Part shown: positions 44,591 to 54,059 of the stretch, piece after piece
Numbering within the stretch: the stretch's first letter is position 1
How the letters are laid out: each line of letters opens with the position of its first letter
Assembly: GCF_900100945.1 (NCBI RefSeq)
Contig: NZ_FNCG01000010.1
Coordinates: 1-64,000 of the forward strand
DNA: 64,000 nt
Source: Mucilaginibacter gossypii
Lineage (GTDB): Bacteria; Bacteroidota; Bacteroidia; Sphingobacteriales; Sphingobacteriaceae
Reading direction: 5' to 3'
The notes under the pieces: model-generated
Seen by the model: the letters and a program-made list of their open reading frames with translations, nothing else
The model's database searches: none
Told to the model about the DNA's origin: nothing
Program-made: the position numbers and the translations under genes

Positions 44591-45163
44591 ATGGATACGA
44601 AACCGATAACTGATTTTTTAAACAGGATCGCCGGATTGTCTGCCGGTTTTATCCAGGAGGTCGTCAGGGATGTCAAACAGGAGTTCTATAAACATCACCA
44701 GATCATCCAGGCACAAGGCCAGCCCGAATACCGGCTATGGTACCTGAACAGCGGCTTTGCAAGAAGCTATTTCTATGACGACGAAGGCCAGGAACATACG
44801 ATCCGGTTCTGGAACGAGGGCGAGGTGATATTTTCCTATGCGGGGTTCTGGAGCATGCCCGCTATGGAATATATCGAGATCCTGGAGAGTTCGGAGTTGA
44901 ACCCGTTTGAGTATGAACAGCTAAAACGCCTGCTGGATAAATATCCGGACACGCGCGTACTGGTACAGTTTGCCATTCAGCAATACCTGCAAAAAGAACA
45001 GGAACGGCACCTGTTATGTTCCCTGCCTCCCGAAAAACGCTACCTGAAACTCCGCCAGGAAAACCCTCATATTTTTAAAAAGGCGCCGCTAAGGATGATC
45101 GCATCCTATCTCCACATGAGCCGGGTCAGCCTGAGCCGGATCATTAACCGCAGGCGCCGCTAA
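44591..45163 (+). CDS. Crp/Fnr-family transcriptional regulator
   Basis: 190 residues from ATG 44591 (MDTKPITDFL); the upstream ATG at 44567 adds eight hydrophobic residues. The beta-roll sensor is at about 20-120 (WYLNSGFARSYFYDDEGQEH) and the C-terminal helix-turn-helix is MIASYLHMSRVSLSRIINRR. No Fe-S cysteines. It is divergent from the oxoamine synthase/rteC operon and may bind the inverted repeat between them. Confidence 0.88.
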   Translation: MDTKPITDFLNRIAGLSAGFIQEVVRDVKQEFYKHHQIIQAQGQPEYRLWYLNSGFARSYFYDDEGQEHTIRFWNEGEVIFSYAGFWSMPAMEYIEILESSELNPFEYEQLKRLLDKYPDTRVLVQFAIQQYLQKEQERHLLCSLPPEKRYLKLRQENPHIFKKAPLRMIASYLHMSRVSLSRIINRRRR

Positions 45164-45203
45164 AGAGCCTGATCCGAACCGCGTCCGGCAACAAACAGCA
45201 CAG

Positions 45204-45236
45204 CAACTGGTAACCAAAACACCCCCAACTGGTAAC
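45204..45236. repeat. Direct repeat upstream of the MauE-like gene
   Basis: CAACTGGTAAC at 45204-45214 and 45226-45236, spaced 22 bases (about two turns), 33 bases before a -7 element. Activator-binding arrangement. Confidence 0.45.
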
Positions 45237-45268
45237 AGCCGTTACACCCGGTAAGGCACCGGACGGTC

Positions 45269-45276
45269 TACTTTTG
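45269..45276 (+). promoter_or_regulatory. -7 element of the MauE-like gene
   Basis: TACTTTTG fits TAnnTTTG, 18 bases before the start at 45295. Confidence 0.45.
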
Positions 45277-45294
45277 GTTATTATCTGCTGCCTT

Positions 45295-45723
45295 ATGAAA
45301 CGAATATACATACCGTACCTGATCGCCTTGCTATTGCTCTTTCTCTTCGTCTATACGGCAAGCAGCAAACTGATGGATTTTGATCATTTCAGGGTGCAAA
45401 TGCTCCGCCAGAGCTTCCCGCACGCTGTAGCAAAAATCTTAATTTATACGCTTCCCGGAACCGAACTCGTGGTGGCAGTATTACTGCTGATCCCGAAAAC
45501 AAGATTATGGGGCTTTTATATGGCCCTTGTCCTGATGATGCTGTTTACCGGCTATACCGGGCTGGTATTAGCTCATTTTTTCGGCCAGGTTCCTTGTTCC
45601 TGCGGCGGGGTGCTTAAAAACATGGGCTGGACAACCCATTTTGTTTTCAACCTCTTTTTTCTGCTGTTAACGGTCACTGGTATATATATCACCTACAGGG
45701 AAAGGAGGCGGAGCGGCAAGTAA
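45295..45723 (+). CDS. MauE/DoxX-like redox-associated membrane protein
   Basis: 142 residues from ATG 45295 (MKRIYIPYL). About four membrane helices (start, PGTELVVAVLLLIP, WGFYMALVLMMLFTGYTG, VFNLFFLLLTVTGIYITY) and a CSCGG motif near residue 100, as in MauE-like proteins that pair with thioredoxin-like partners in the envelope. The likely partner is the TlpA-like protein at 48274, part of the same exported-protein cluster. Confidence 0.78.
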   Translation: MKRIYIPYLIALLLLFLFVYTASSKLMDFDHFRVQMLRQSFPHAVAKILIYTLPGTELVVAVLLLIPKTRLWGFYMALVLMMLFTGYTGLVLAHFFGQVPCSCGGVLKNMGWTTHFVFNLFFLLLTVTGIYITYRERRRSGK

Positions 45724-45876
45724 ATGACAAGAACAAGGCTTAGACCGGAAGCTTTGCTGCCGGTATATAGCACAGGAGGTGCCGAAAACCTGTCGTCAGA
45801 GTAGGCAAGAATTTATCTGATTGAATTACTAAAGTTTTTCTGAATGTTTTTTGATCTAATAAAGCATTCGTTACAA

Positions 45877-46185
45877 ATGAAAAAGTCAATTATTCCTATG
45901 CTGGCTGTTATCCTTGCGGTAAGCGCTAGCGCCTTTACTACCGTTAAAAAGCATAACCACAAAAAAGCCGCAGATCTTTACTGGTATGAGGTGACTTATG
46001 ATGCGGCGCATCCCGCCGGCACCATAGCCAGTTCCAGCGATTTTTATGTGCAATCCGAAAAGAGCCAGGTGAACTCACCCTGTGATGCCGGTACCGTGAA
46101 GGATTGTTTGCGCGGTTTTGCTTCACAACTGACCAGTTATCCCAATAATGCACCCGGAACTGATCAGATCAAAAAGCCTAATTAA
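45877..46185 (+). CDS. Small exported DUF6520-like protein
   Basis: 102 residues with a signal peptide (MKKSIIPMLAVILAVSASAF). The mature part is polar with one Cys pair (SPCDAGTVKDC) that could form a disulfide. Proteins of this look accompany MauE-like genes in Sphingobacteriaceae, often in several copies; function unknown. Start taken at the second ATG because it gives a proper signal peptide. Followed by a terminator. Confidence 0.65.
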   Translation: MKKSIIPMLAVILAVSASAFTTVKKHNHKKAADLYWYEVTYDAAHPAGTIASSSDFYVQSEKSQVNSPCDAGTVKDCLRGFASQLTSYPNNAPGTDQIKKPN

Positions 46186-46205
46186 GTACTTTAAACGTTA
46201 ATAAA

Positions 46206-46235
46206 AGGCCGTATCACCAATCAATGATGCGGCCT
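46206..46235 (+). terminator. Rho-independent terminator
   Basis: AGGCCGTATCA pairs with TGATGCGGCCT (one G-U pair), loop of 8, 20 bases after the DUF6520-like gene stop and followed by a T-rich run. Confidence 0.65.
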
Positions 46236-46525
46236 GCTTATTTTGAAGGTAATAGATGCTATTAGGTGGGTTTGTAAGAACCTGTGTGCTAATATACCAC
46301 AATCAAAGTTTTGGAATACTTCGAAATAGAGGGCAGTTGCACTGCGGTTTATGATATGGTCGCTTTTTTACTAATGTCAGGCAAAACCGGTGAAGGTGCT
46401 AAAAATAGGTCGGATTGTTTTTGTATCGTTATTACCGATGTCGCAGATGAGTTAATTTGCTTGCGGAAATGATTTTGTACTTTTACCGCCTTTTTTTCTT
46501 AAATTGAGGTACTTAAACTTTCCTC
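46236..46525. other. Spacer with a promoter near its end
   Basis: No convincing gene. TTG at 46456-46458, a 19-base spacer and TACTTTTA at 46478-46485 make a plausible promoter for the next gene. Confidence 0.45.
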
Positions 46526-47470
46526 ATGAAAAAAATATTTTTTTGGGTGGCGTTGCTTTTCACCATGTGTAAAGCCAGCGCACAATCAATTGCCGTTGAC
46601 AGTAAAAATCAAAGTATCTTCTCGTATTTCTCTTCTCAGGAACTGACTGTCCAACTTACAACAACCGCTCCTTTAACGCTTTCCAAAGCCTTTACATTAG
46701 ATTCGGTTTCCAAATGGTATATCGATCGTAAAACCGGGGAACGTATAGTTACAATGATTAAGAAGCACCAGATCTTCGGTGAAATTTCAATGTTGAATTC
46801 CGGCGATGACGGCTACCTGACGCTTAATAAGATGCGACCGGGTATTGGTGCAAAATTTGGTTACCAACTGGCAACCGATACTTTCAAGCGCACAGATATG
46901 GTGGGCGGGGCCATAACAGGCGGGTTTAATGCTGTCTTTAAGATGGACAACATCAAACTGTACAACACCGACATCAATGCTGAAGAAGACAGAAAGCCAT
47001 TAACCTACGGAGTAGAGGGTTATTTCAACTGGTTGCTGCCGACCGGAAGGCATCCGAATTTTGTTGAAGTGCTTGCAATCACGGGTACGCTGCAACATGC
47101 ATGGAACAAAGACGACTTGCTTAATTACCAAAACATTAGTGAGACAACTGTGCTTCCAACAATCGTGGCGCTTTCAGATTTCCGCGGTAGCTATGGGTCA
47201 CTGAAAACCAATATCACTAATGCCCGGATTTCTGGTGCATTCGCTATGTATTACTGGAAATTGAACCTAATACCTTTTTTGGTCTATAATTACCTTTCAT
47301 CTCCGGAATCCAATTACCACGTGGGCGCATTTTTGAATGTCCTGGCGAAACCACTAATCCCCAATAATATCGTAATACCGTCTTCTCTTGGGGTTGGAAT
47401 CGACTGGATACGCAGCGCCGGAAATTTCTCGCACGCGAATTATATCCTGACAGGCACAATCAAGATCTAA
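46526..47470 (+). CDS. Exported beta-barrel-like protein of unknown function
   Basis: 314 residues. Signal peptide (MKKIFFWVALLFTMCKASAQ). The mature part alternates hydrophobic and polar residues with Gly and aromatic residues (GIGAKFGYQLATDTF, YYWKLNLIPFLVYNYL, SSLGVGIDWIRSAG), which suggests an outer-membrane barrel. I recognise no family. It converges with the broken peptidase-like gene, the stops being about 4 bases apart or overlapping. Confidence 0.65.
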   Translation: MKKIFFWVALLFTMCKASAQSIAVDSKNQSIFSYFSSQELTVQLTTTAPLTLSKAFTLDSVSKWYIDRKTGERIVTMIKKHQIFGEISMLNSGDDGYLTLNKMRPGIGAKFGYQLATDTFKRTDMVGGAITGGFNAVFKMDNIKLYNTDINAEEDRKPLTYGVEGYFNWLLPTGRHPNFVEVLAITGTLQHAWNKDDLLNYQNISETTVLPTIVALSDFRGSYGSLKTNITNARISGAFAMYYWKLNLIPFLVYNYLSSPESNYHVGAFLNVLAKPLIPNNIVIPSSLGVGIDWIRSAGNFSHANYILTGTIKI

Positions 47471-48150
47471 CCTTGGTCAATCAGTATAAAATTAGTGAAA
47501 GTGAGATTAGTTATCGGATTAATGCCAATGTGGTGCCGCCAGTTGATGATATTAATTCGGCGCCGTTGTCCATAATCATCGAAGATATTGATGCTGGCAA
47601 AGACGGCATGATAGCCTGTGCCATATACATAACTAACTTGCGTTGCATGCTGTACATTTCTGAAATTGACGCCGAGTAACGGCGGCAGGTTAATTGCATT
47701 GATGCCGTGATGCAAAGTTCTCAGCGCGGATTTATAATCTGTACATGCTGCGAAAACGGAGTTGGAATTGTGCACTGCCCGTTTCCCCAAGATAGCGTAC
47801 AGGATGATTGCTTTGTTTAGGATAGCTGTATCGCCAAGCGGTACAAAACCGCAGCTATCAGACGCTAACTTCAATTAAGTGGTAGTCAGACTCACCGTAT
47901 CTTTATTTCTAAGGGTTATGTTTACTCCGCCGTTGGTCCAGATTGCCCGTTCCCATACGTTGTCGAGTCCATAGGTCGCGATTGTACATTTGATCACCGC
48001 GATAGAAGCGCAATTGTAGTCGCCCCTCGAACCTTGCTTAAAAGAGTTGATCACCTTATTAGAGAATTCGATAGAGGGTGTGAAAGGCTGGGCCATCAAA
48101 GCGATATGAGTAAATACCAGGCTGAGGCAAAGAAATAGCATTTTTTTCAT
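47467..48150 (-). pseudogene. Exported cysteine-peptidase-like gene interrupted by an in-frame stop
   Basis: One continuous frame of 228 codons with a single TAA at 47877-47875. The first 91 residues hold a signal peptide (MKKMLFLCLSLVFTHIALMA) and GDYNCASIAVIKCTIATYG with a candidate catalytic Cys47. After the stop the frame continues without loss (LKLASDSCGFVPLGD) to GTGYHAVFASIN, a candidate catalytic His. The Cys...His order fits papain/C39-like exported peptidases. The stop lies where an acidic codon would fit (GAA to TAA is one change). Either a recent nonsense mutation or a sequencing error. The 91-residue and 135-residue halves should be read together. Confidence 0.65.
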
Positions 48151-48273
48151 GATGGTTGGAAGGTTTGGGAAGTTTTACAATCAGGTATCTAATATAACTA
48201 GATTTATTGCAAATAATATTGTGAGGAGGCCGCGTCATTTGACTTTTGATGCAGCCTCTTCGTTACTGTACTC

Positions 48274-48828
48274 TTATCTTCCTTTCCGGTTCGTTGCCTT
48301 TTCCAGCACGGGTTGCCTGCCTGCCAGGAAATCGGCCATATCATTGGCTTTGATTCCCGTTGTTACGGCCCTGACAACACCCTTCGGGTCAACCACGACG
48401 ATATACGGGCACGGCCCGATGGACAGTTTGTCAAACATTACCGAATCATAGGCGATGGGCAAGTTGACATGCATCCTTTCCCGGATACCGCTGTAAAACT
48501 CCCGGATCGACTTATCGGGCCGGTGCGTATACATCGAACCGGTATAGCCGACCAACAGTACCTGGACTTTGCCTGCGAACCTATGCTGTAGGCTATCGGT
48601 TGCCGGCATTTTCTCAATGCAGTTGCCGCAGTGCTTGTTCCAAAAGTCCAGGATCAGCCATTGCCCTTTAAAATCTGCCGGTGATACGTTGTCTTTACGG
48701 AAATATTTTACTTCGTTAAACCGGAAATCAGGACAGGGAGAACCTGTTAGCGAATGTTGTTTTTGAGATTGTGCGCCGGCAGTTCCGAAACAGGAAACGC
48801 ACAGCAATGTGATGATCAATTTATTCAT
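48274..48828 (-). CDS. Exported TlpA/thioredoxin-like protein
   Basis: 184 residues. Signal peptide (MNKLIITLLCVSCFGTAGAQ) and a thioredoxin fold with the redox motif HCGNC (in ILDFWNKHCGNCIEKMP) and cis-Pro loop GPCPYIVVVDP. Periplasmic TlpA-like proteins reduce or rearrange disulfides. It lies 15 bases after the SusD gene on the same strand, so it belongs to the uptake operon and may work with the MauE-like protein. Confidence 0.85.
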   Translation of the reverse strand: MNKLIITLLCVSCFGTAGAQSQKQHSLTGSPCPDFRFNEVKYFRKDNVSPADFKGQWLILDFWNKHCGNCIEKMPATDSLQHRFAGKVQVLLVGYTGSMYTHRPDKSIREFYSGIRERMHVNLPIAYDSVMFDKLSIGPCPYIVVVDPKGVVRAVTTGIKANDMADFLAGRQPVLEKATNRKGR

Positions 48829-48843
48829 GGTGTTTTGTTAAGA

Positions 48844-50223
48844 TTAATAGCCTGGGTTTTGCGTGAGTGCGGGGTTAAGCAGAATTTGCGGCAGTGGCAC
48901 CGGGTACAAGGCATCGGCAGTTTGCCAGTTGGAGCCTTTGAACGCGCCTAACACCGGATCTGCCTGGCCCGTCCGTTTCAGGTCGAACCAGCGGTGGCCC
49001 CATTCTGCGAACAGTTCTGTTTGCCGTTCGTGCATAACCGCGCTTAACAAACCTGCCTGTGTAGTAATAACGAGTGGCGCTAAACCCGCCCGTTGGCGGA
49101 TGATATTCAAGTCGGCCAGCGCGCCAGTGATGTCTTGTTGCTGTGCCCGTGCCTCCGCGCGGATCAGGTAAACTTCGGCCAGCCGCAGTACGATATTATT
49201 TTCCGTCACGGTGGTACTGTTCCTGACCTTGTATTTATAGGGATAGGTATAGCTGTTGCCGCCGGTCGTATTTGTCTTTAACCAGGCTGCTTTACGCAGA
49301 TCCCCGGTTTCAAATGCGTTTAGCAGCGCACCGGTGATGATGAATGTTGGCTTCGCCGAACCGCTGGCGGGGATGAATACAGAACCCTCGGAGGTATTCG
49401 CTGTGGGTCTTGCCAGTTGAAAGATCGTTTCTGCGGAAGTATTGACAAAAACCTGGCTCAGGTTGCTCTCCAGGTGGTAGGTACCCGCGTTGATCACGGC
49501 TGTGGCCTGGGCTTCCGCGTTGGTCCAGTCTTTCTGGTACAGGTAAACCCGCGCCAGCAAAGCCGCTGCGGCCATTCCATTGGGCCTCACGTTGGTAGCG
49601 GTGCTATAGGTCGCCGAAAGCAGTTGCCGGGCTTCGGTCAAATCCGCTACGATCTGCTGGTTGACAGTTACCACGGGTGTCCTCGGCAATGCGCCGCTGA
49701 TCCCGTAATCCGTAGTCAGCACCAATGGTACGTCGCCGTACAGGTTGACGAGGTAAAAGTAGTTCAGCGTACGGGCAAACAGCATTTCGCCTCTCAGTTG
49801 GTCTTTAACACCGGCAGTGATGGTTTGTGAAGCGGCCAGTCCTGCGATCACCGCGTTGGCCTGGTAGATATACCGGTAAGCGTTCGTCCAGAATTTGGAA
49901 TTAATGGTCGCGCTGTTTGCCGGGATGGCATTGTTTTTAAAAGCGTCATAGTCTGAATTCGGGTTGACATTGCTGAGTTCATCAGCGGATAATCCCGTAT
50001 AGACGGTTACCGCCCCATTCATCAGGGTCAGGTTATTTGCTATCATCTGGTAGTACAGGCCGACGACGGCGGACGTAGCAGTGGCATCGCTGGAAAAGAC
50101 CTGCGAGGATTCGGCCTGCGTTTGGGGCGGCGGGATGTCCTCGAACTTTTTGCAGGACGGCAGCGCCGCGGCCCCAAACAGGACGACGGCGGAAACGATG
50201 CGGAACAGTTTTTTATTTTTCAT
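48844..50223 (-). CDS. RagB/SusD-family outer-membrane lipoprotein
   Basis: 459 residues. Lipoprotein signal with lipobox LPSC near residue 24. The SusD pattern includes AYRYIYQANAVIAGLAA, RGEMLFARTLNYFYLVNLYG, the NGMAAAALLARVYLYQKDW helices, and the C-terminal EVYLIRAEARAQQ and WFDLKRTG. It caps the SusC transporter and binds substrate on the cell surface. No polysaccharide-degrading gene is near, so the substrate is more likely a peptide or small molecule than a glycan. Confidence 0.93.
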   Translation of the reverse strand: MKNKKLFRIVSAVVLFGAAALPSCKKFEDIPPPQTQAESSQVFSSDATATSAVVGLYYQMIANNLTLMNGAVTVYTGLSADELSNVNPNSDYDAFKNNAIPANSATINSKFWTNAYRYIYQANAVIAGLAASQTITAGVKDQLRGEMLFARTLNYFYLVNLYGDVPLVLTTDYGISGALPRTPVVTVNQQIVADLTEARQLLSATYSTATNVRPNGMAAAALLARVYLYQKDWTNAEAQATAVINAGTYHLESNLSQVFVNTSAETIFQLARPTANTSEGSVFIPASGSAKPTFIITGALLNAFETGDLRKAAWLKTNTTGGNSYTYPYKYKVRNSTTVTENNIVLRLAEVYLIRAEARAQQQDITGALADLNIIRQRAGLAPLVITTQAGLLSAVMHERQTELFAEWGHRWFDLKRTGQADPVLGAFKGSNWQTADALYPVPLPQILLNPALTQNPGY

Positions 50224-50233
50224 GATCGTTATA

Positions 50234-53200
50234 TTAAAAATTGAACTGGATACCGCCGACGATGGATCGCAGCGGCGGCAGGATATAAAAATTCTGGGTT
50301 TCAGGATCAGACCCTTTATAATTCGTAATGGTCAGCAGGTTCTGCGCCTGGAGATAGATCCGGCAATTCCGGACATGGTAACGCCGCAGCCAGCTTTCGG
50401 GTAAATGGTAGGACAACGCCACGTTTTTGAGCCGGATAAAGGAGGCGTCCATATAAATGCCATCCGAATTTCTGAGTTGGGAAATCGCGATATAGGCATT
50501 GGTATAGCCTGCTGTGTATTGCTGCACGGGAGCAACATTGCCGGGCTGTTGCCACCGGTTCAGTACCAGGTCGGGCTGGTTATAGATCCAGCCCGGCGGA
50601 TAAAAGGCCAGTTGGTTCAGGTAGCTAAGCCCGGTTTGCTTCCTGAACTCGAAAAAGAAACTCAGTTCGAACGCACCGTAGCTCAGGTTATTCTGCACGC
50701 CGCCGTAAAACTTCGGGTCGAGGTTTCCCTGCACCTGGTAATCATCGGTGGTGAGTTGTCCGTCCTTATTTTTATCCTCATAGGTATACACGCCGGTTTG
50801 CGGGTCTACGCCGGTGTGTTTCAGCGCGTTGATCAGGTTCAGCGATTGCCCGATCACATACCGGCTGGCATAGCTGGAGGTACTCAGGCCAGGAAAGGCC
50901 AGCAGTTTGTTTTTGGGCAGCGTAATATTGAATGCCGTTGTCCAGGTGAAATTTTTCTGATGGAAATTATGGGTGGTCAGGGTCATTTCCCAGCCCGTAT
51001 TACTGACCAGTCCGGGGAAGTTCCGCACCACGTTGAAAAAGCCGGTTTGCGTGGGCAGCGAATAGCTGATCAATTGGTTGCTGCTCCGGTTATGGTAATA
51101 AGCCGCGCTGAATAAAACGGCGTCGTTAAGGAAACCCAGTTCCAGGGCGCCTTCTAGTTTCTGATTGATCTCCCAGTGGTAATCCGGATTATACAGCGCT
51201 TTGGGATACAGGCCCGGCAAGCCGTTGTACGTGTTCGTAGTATTACTCCACAGGTTTAAGAATTTGTAATCACCGATCTGATCGTTACCGGTTTGGCCGT
51301 AACTACCCCTTAACTTGCCGAAGCTGAGGAAAGGCAGCAATCTTTTAACCGCAGGCTCGGAAGAAAACAACCAGGCCGCGCCAACAGCACCGAAGTTGGC
51401 CCAGCGGTTTTCCGACGCGAAGCGGCTTGAACCGTCCCGCCGCGCGGAAATATTCAGGATATATTTATCATGCAGTTGGTAGTTGATCCGCCCGAAAAAA
51501 GCCGTGTACCGGTATTGCACAAAATCATTGGACGCGGTGATCACCGGTGCGGCGGCAATCGAATTTAACAGCAGGTCGGAATTATAATTGCTGCCGTACA
51601 TCGCGCTGATGCTGCCGGTCTTGTCCTGGTAGGTATTGCCTAATAAAATGCTCAGCCGGTCTTTGCCGGTCACCCTCGTATATTCCAGTTGCGGTTCGAT
51701 GATCCAGCTTTGGTTATCGGAAGCGGCAAATCCTGCGGAGGGCAGTTCTCCGGAGTTCGGATCAATTGCCGCCGTAGGCCGGGTCGTCGATTCATCCGAC
51801 CGGAAGGTATTATAGCCCATACTGGCCCGGAAAACCAGGTTGGGTACTATTTTGTAGCTGAGCAGCAGGTTCCCAAGCAGGTTCGCGTTGACGGATTTAT
51901 ATTTTTCCTGCAATAAGGACAGCGGGTTTAAAATATCATTGTTACCTAGCGTGGAATACAGGATACCCGCATCCTCCCAGGCCAGTTTACCTGAACTGTC
52001 GTAGAGCCTGATATTCGGCGGCAGGTTGATATACCGGGTCAGGTCATAACGCGGCAGGCGGTTGTTGTCATTGGCATACATGCCAGAAAACAGCAGGCTG
52101 AACCGTTTATCAGTTGACGTATGGTTGATATTGAAATGCAGCGAGGCGCGCGCGTCCGCAAAATCCCCGGGATATACCGTCGTTTCCCGGTGGTAACCGC
52201 CGCCAATTAAAAATTGGGTATTGGCAGTTCCGCCGGAAACCGTGGCCTGTGCATCGGTCGCATGGGCGGTGTTGCCGGTCAGCAACTTTTTAAGGTCTGT
52301 GTACCGGTCGGTGTCCCACAAGGTGATATCCGGCGCAAAGCCCGGATCGCCGGGCGTAGAACTCACCGTCAGGCCGTCATTGGCAAAGGCCTCTTTACGC
52401 ATCGCCACATATTGCTGGGTGTTCAGCAGGTTGACGGAGCGGCCGGTATGGCTGATTCCGGAGGTGACTGAAAAGTCTACTTTAGTTTCACCGGCTTTGC
52501 CTTTTTGGTCGTGATGAGTACCACACCATTGGCCGCCCGGCTGCCGTAGATCGCCGTGGCGTCCGCGTCTTTTAACACTTCGATGCTTTCAATATCGGCC
52601 GGGTTAATCGTGTTCAGTGGGCTCAGTCCGCCGGAACTGATCGATGTAGGGTTATTGGCAGCGGAGTTGATCTGGTTGGTAGCTGTATTGCCGCTTTCAA
52701 AGGTTACGCCGTCAATAACGAATAAGGGATCGTTCCGGGACAACGTGGCATCCAGTGCGCTTTGACCGCGGATTTGCACATTGAACGAGGAACCGGCAAC
52801 ACCACTGGTCTGTGATACTACCATACCGGGAACACGTCCCTCCAATGCTGCCAGCACATTGGATACCGGCTGCTTTTCGATATCTGCCGCGCTGATCGAA
52901 GTGACATTGCCCGTATTATATCGTTTGGTGGTTTTTCCGTAGGCGATTACCTGTACTTCATCCAGGGAATTTGCCGCGGGCTTTAAGCGGATCAGCAAAG
53001 GGCCGTCTGAAAGTTTGTAGGGATATTTTAAAGTCGTGTAGCCGATGAAGCTTACGATCACGGTGCCGGAAGTAGCAGCGGCAGGAATGCGAAATACGCC
53101 GTTTTTGCCGGTGACGCTCATAGCATTAGTGGACAGCAGTTGTACAGTCGCACCTGGTAACGGTAGGCCTTGTTCGTCGGTAACCTGCCCGGTGACGGGG

Positions 53201-53289
53201 GCAGCGGAGGAAGTTGGTTTGTCCTGGGCCGTCGCTTTAAAAAAAAGGCAAAGCATGGCCAGAACACTAATAAGTATCGTTTTTTTCAT
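50234..53289 (-). pseudogene. SusC/RagA TonB-dependent transporter split by a frameshift
   Basis: Together the two frames make a full SusC of about 1018 residues. 53289-52477 encodes the signal peptide, carboxypeptidase-like domain (VTGQVTDEQGLPLPGATVQL) and plug (ALEGRVPGMVVSQTSG, DADATAIYGSRAANGVVLIT). 52408-50234 lies in the other frame and carries the barrel. Reading one base back after TTKK near 52500 gives GKAGETKVDFSVTSGISHTG, which joins the parts perfectly, so one base was lost in AAAAAGGCAAAG. The full span is 3056 bases, one short of a multiple of three. True mutation or homopolymer error cannot be told apart; the slippery site is not canonical. Confidence 0.85.
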
Positions 53290-53337
53290 GATTATTTTTT
53301 AAATGAATCTGGTAGGAGAATAAAAGAATATAGTAAA

Positions 53338-53380
53338 GGCAACCCCGGAAGGTTTAACTATTAACTGATTACGGGTTGCC
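53338..53380 (-). terminator. Hairpin upstream of susC
   Basis: GGCAACCC (53338-53345) and GGGTTGCC (53373-53380) pair around a 27-base loop. It lies after the stop of the gene at 53433 and before susC, both on the minus strand, and is followed on that strand by TTTACT. Terminator or leader. Confidence 0.4.
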
Positions 53381-53432
53381 ATTACCGTTAGGTCATTCGG
53401 GTGGGCAGATGAGCAGTACCCAAAGCGTAGTT

Positions 53433-53720
53433 TTATTCCTGGTCATGACTTTGGGTGATTTGGTGATCGGAAAGGGTTTGGGATACTTCTGCCCGGTGAT
53501 AGATCTTGGCGACCAAGGCAAGCAGTTGTTGGAGGTCGGGGCACTGTTGCAGTTCTTCCGCGTTGTTCAGACCCTTTTGTTTGGCCAGGCTTTGCTCAAA
53601 CCAGCTTTGGAGTTCCTGTTGGAACTGATCATAGGGAACCGTTTGGAAACGTTCCATAATGTCCGTCAGGGTCGTGAAGGATGGTGGTTGGTTGGAATTT
53701 GATTGTTCGTCCATGAGCAT
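53433..53720 (-). CDS. Hypothetical Gln-rich small protein
   Basis: 95 residues (93 from the second ATG, MDEQSNSNQ). Hydrophilic, acidic and rich in Gln and Leu, with a predicted helical pattern (DQFQQELQSWFEQSLAKQKG, LQQLLALVAKIYHRAE) and no signal peptide. Family unknown. It is preceded on its own strand by a 111-base hairpin structure. The opposite strand is open too, but this frame has the more natural composition. Confidence 0.45.
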   Translation of the reverse strand: MLMDEQSNSNQPPSFTTLTDIMERFQTVPYDQFQQELQSWFEQSLAKQKGLNNAEELQQCPDLQQLLALVAKIYHRAEVSQTLSDHQITQSHDQE

Positions 53721-53768
53721 TGATCTTTAAAAAGCCAAAACAAAGGAGTCGGTGCAGGTGGAAATGCA

Positions 53769-53902
53769 TAAGGCGTGACACCCAACTTATCGCTTGTGAG
53801 GCCCTGAGAAGCCTTGGAACGAATAAGCGGGCGCCACGCCTAAGGCATGGACGCATACCACTTATCGCCTTGTTCCATTGAAATTTCTCAGGTTTCACAA
53901 GC
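53769..53902. other. Long imperfect hairpin, candidate structured RNA or element end
   Basis: Paired segments from outside in: GCTTGTGA/TCACAAGC (53792-53799, 53895-53902), CCTGAGAA/TTCTCAGG (53803-53810, 53885-53892), GGAAC/GTTCC (53816-53820, 53872-53876), ATAAG/CTTAT (53823-53827, 53861-53865), GCG/CGC, CCA/TGG and GCC/GGC closing on TAA at 53841-53843. GGCGTG at 53772-53777 can pair instead with CACGCC at 53835-53840, so two folds compete. ACTTATCGC occurs twice (53785, 53860). Confidence 0.5.
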
Positions 53903-54059
53903 AAGACTCAAAGTGCGAACTACATTCAATAAAGTCCGCAAATGTATGTTTTAAACTAGAATGAATACATTGATATTGTTTAATTAATTATAAATATAGA
54001 GAATATATCTACAAATATAAAAACAAAACACTCATATAAAATTTTTTTACATCCGGCAA
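53903..54059. other. AT-rich spacer
   Basis: Very AT-rich (TTTAATTAATTATAAATATAG and similar), without ORFs. Likely promoter region for the HTH gene. Confidence 0.4.

Noticed and set aside
52496..52510. Programmed -1 frameshift in susC
   Set aside because: The site C AAA AAG lacks the repeated first base of a canonical slippery heptamer and SusC genes are not known to use frameshifting; a lost base is simpler.
53376..53702. Plus-strand frame opposite the Gln-rich protein
   Set aside because: The minus-strand frame has a more natural amino-acid pattern; the plus frame looks like its antisense shadow.
53780..53902. Integron attC site
   Set aside because: The hairpin and an ACCCAAC at the left looked suggestive, but there is no matching GTTRRRY at the right end, no integrase and no cassette array.
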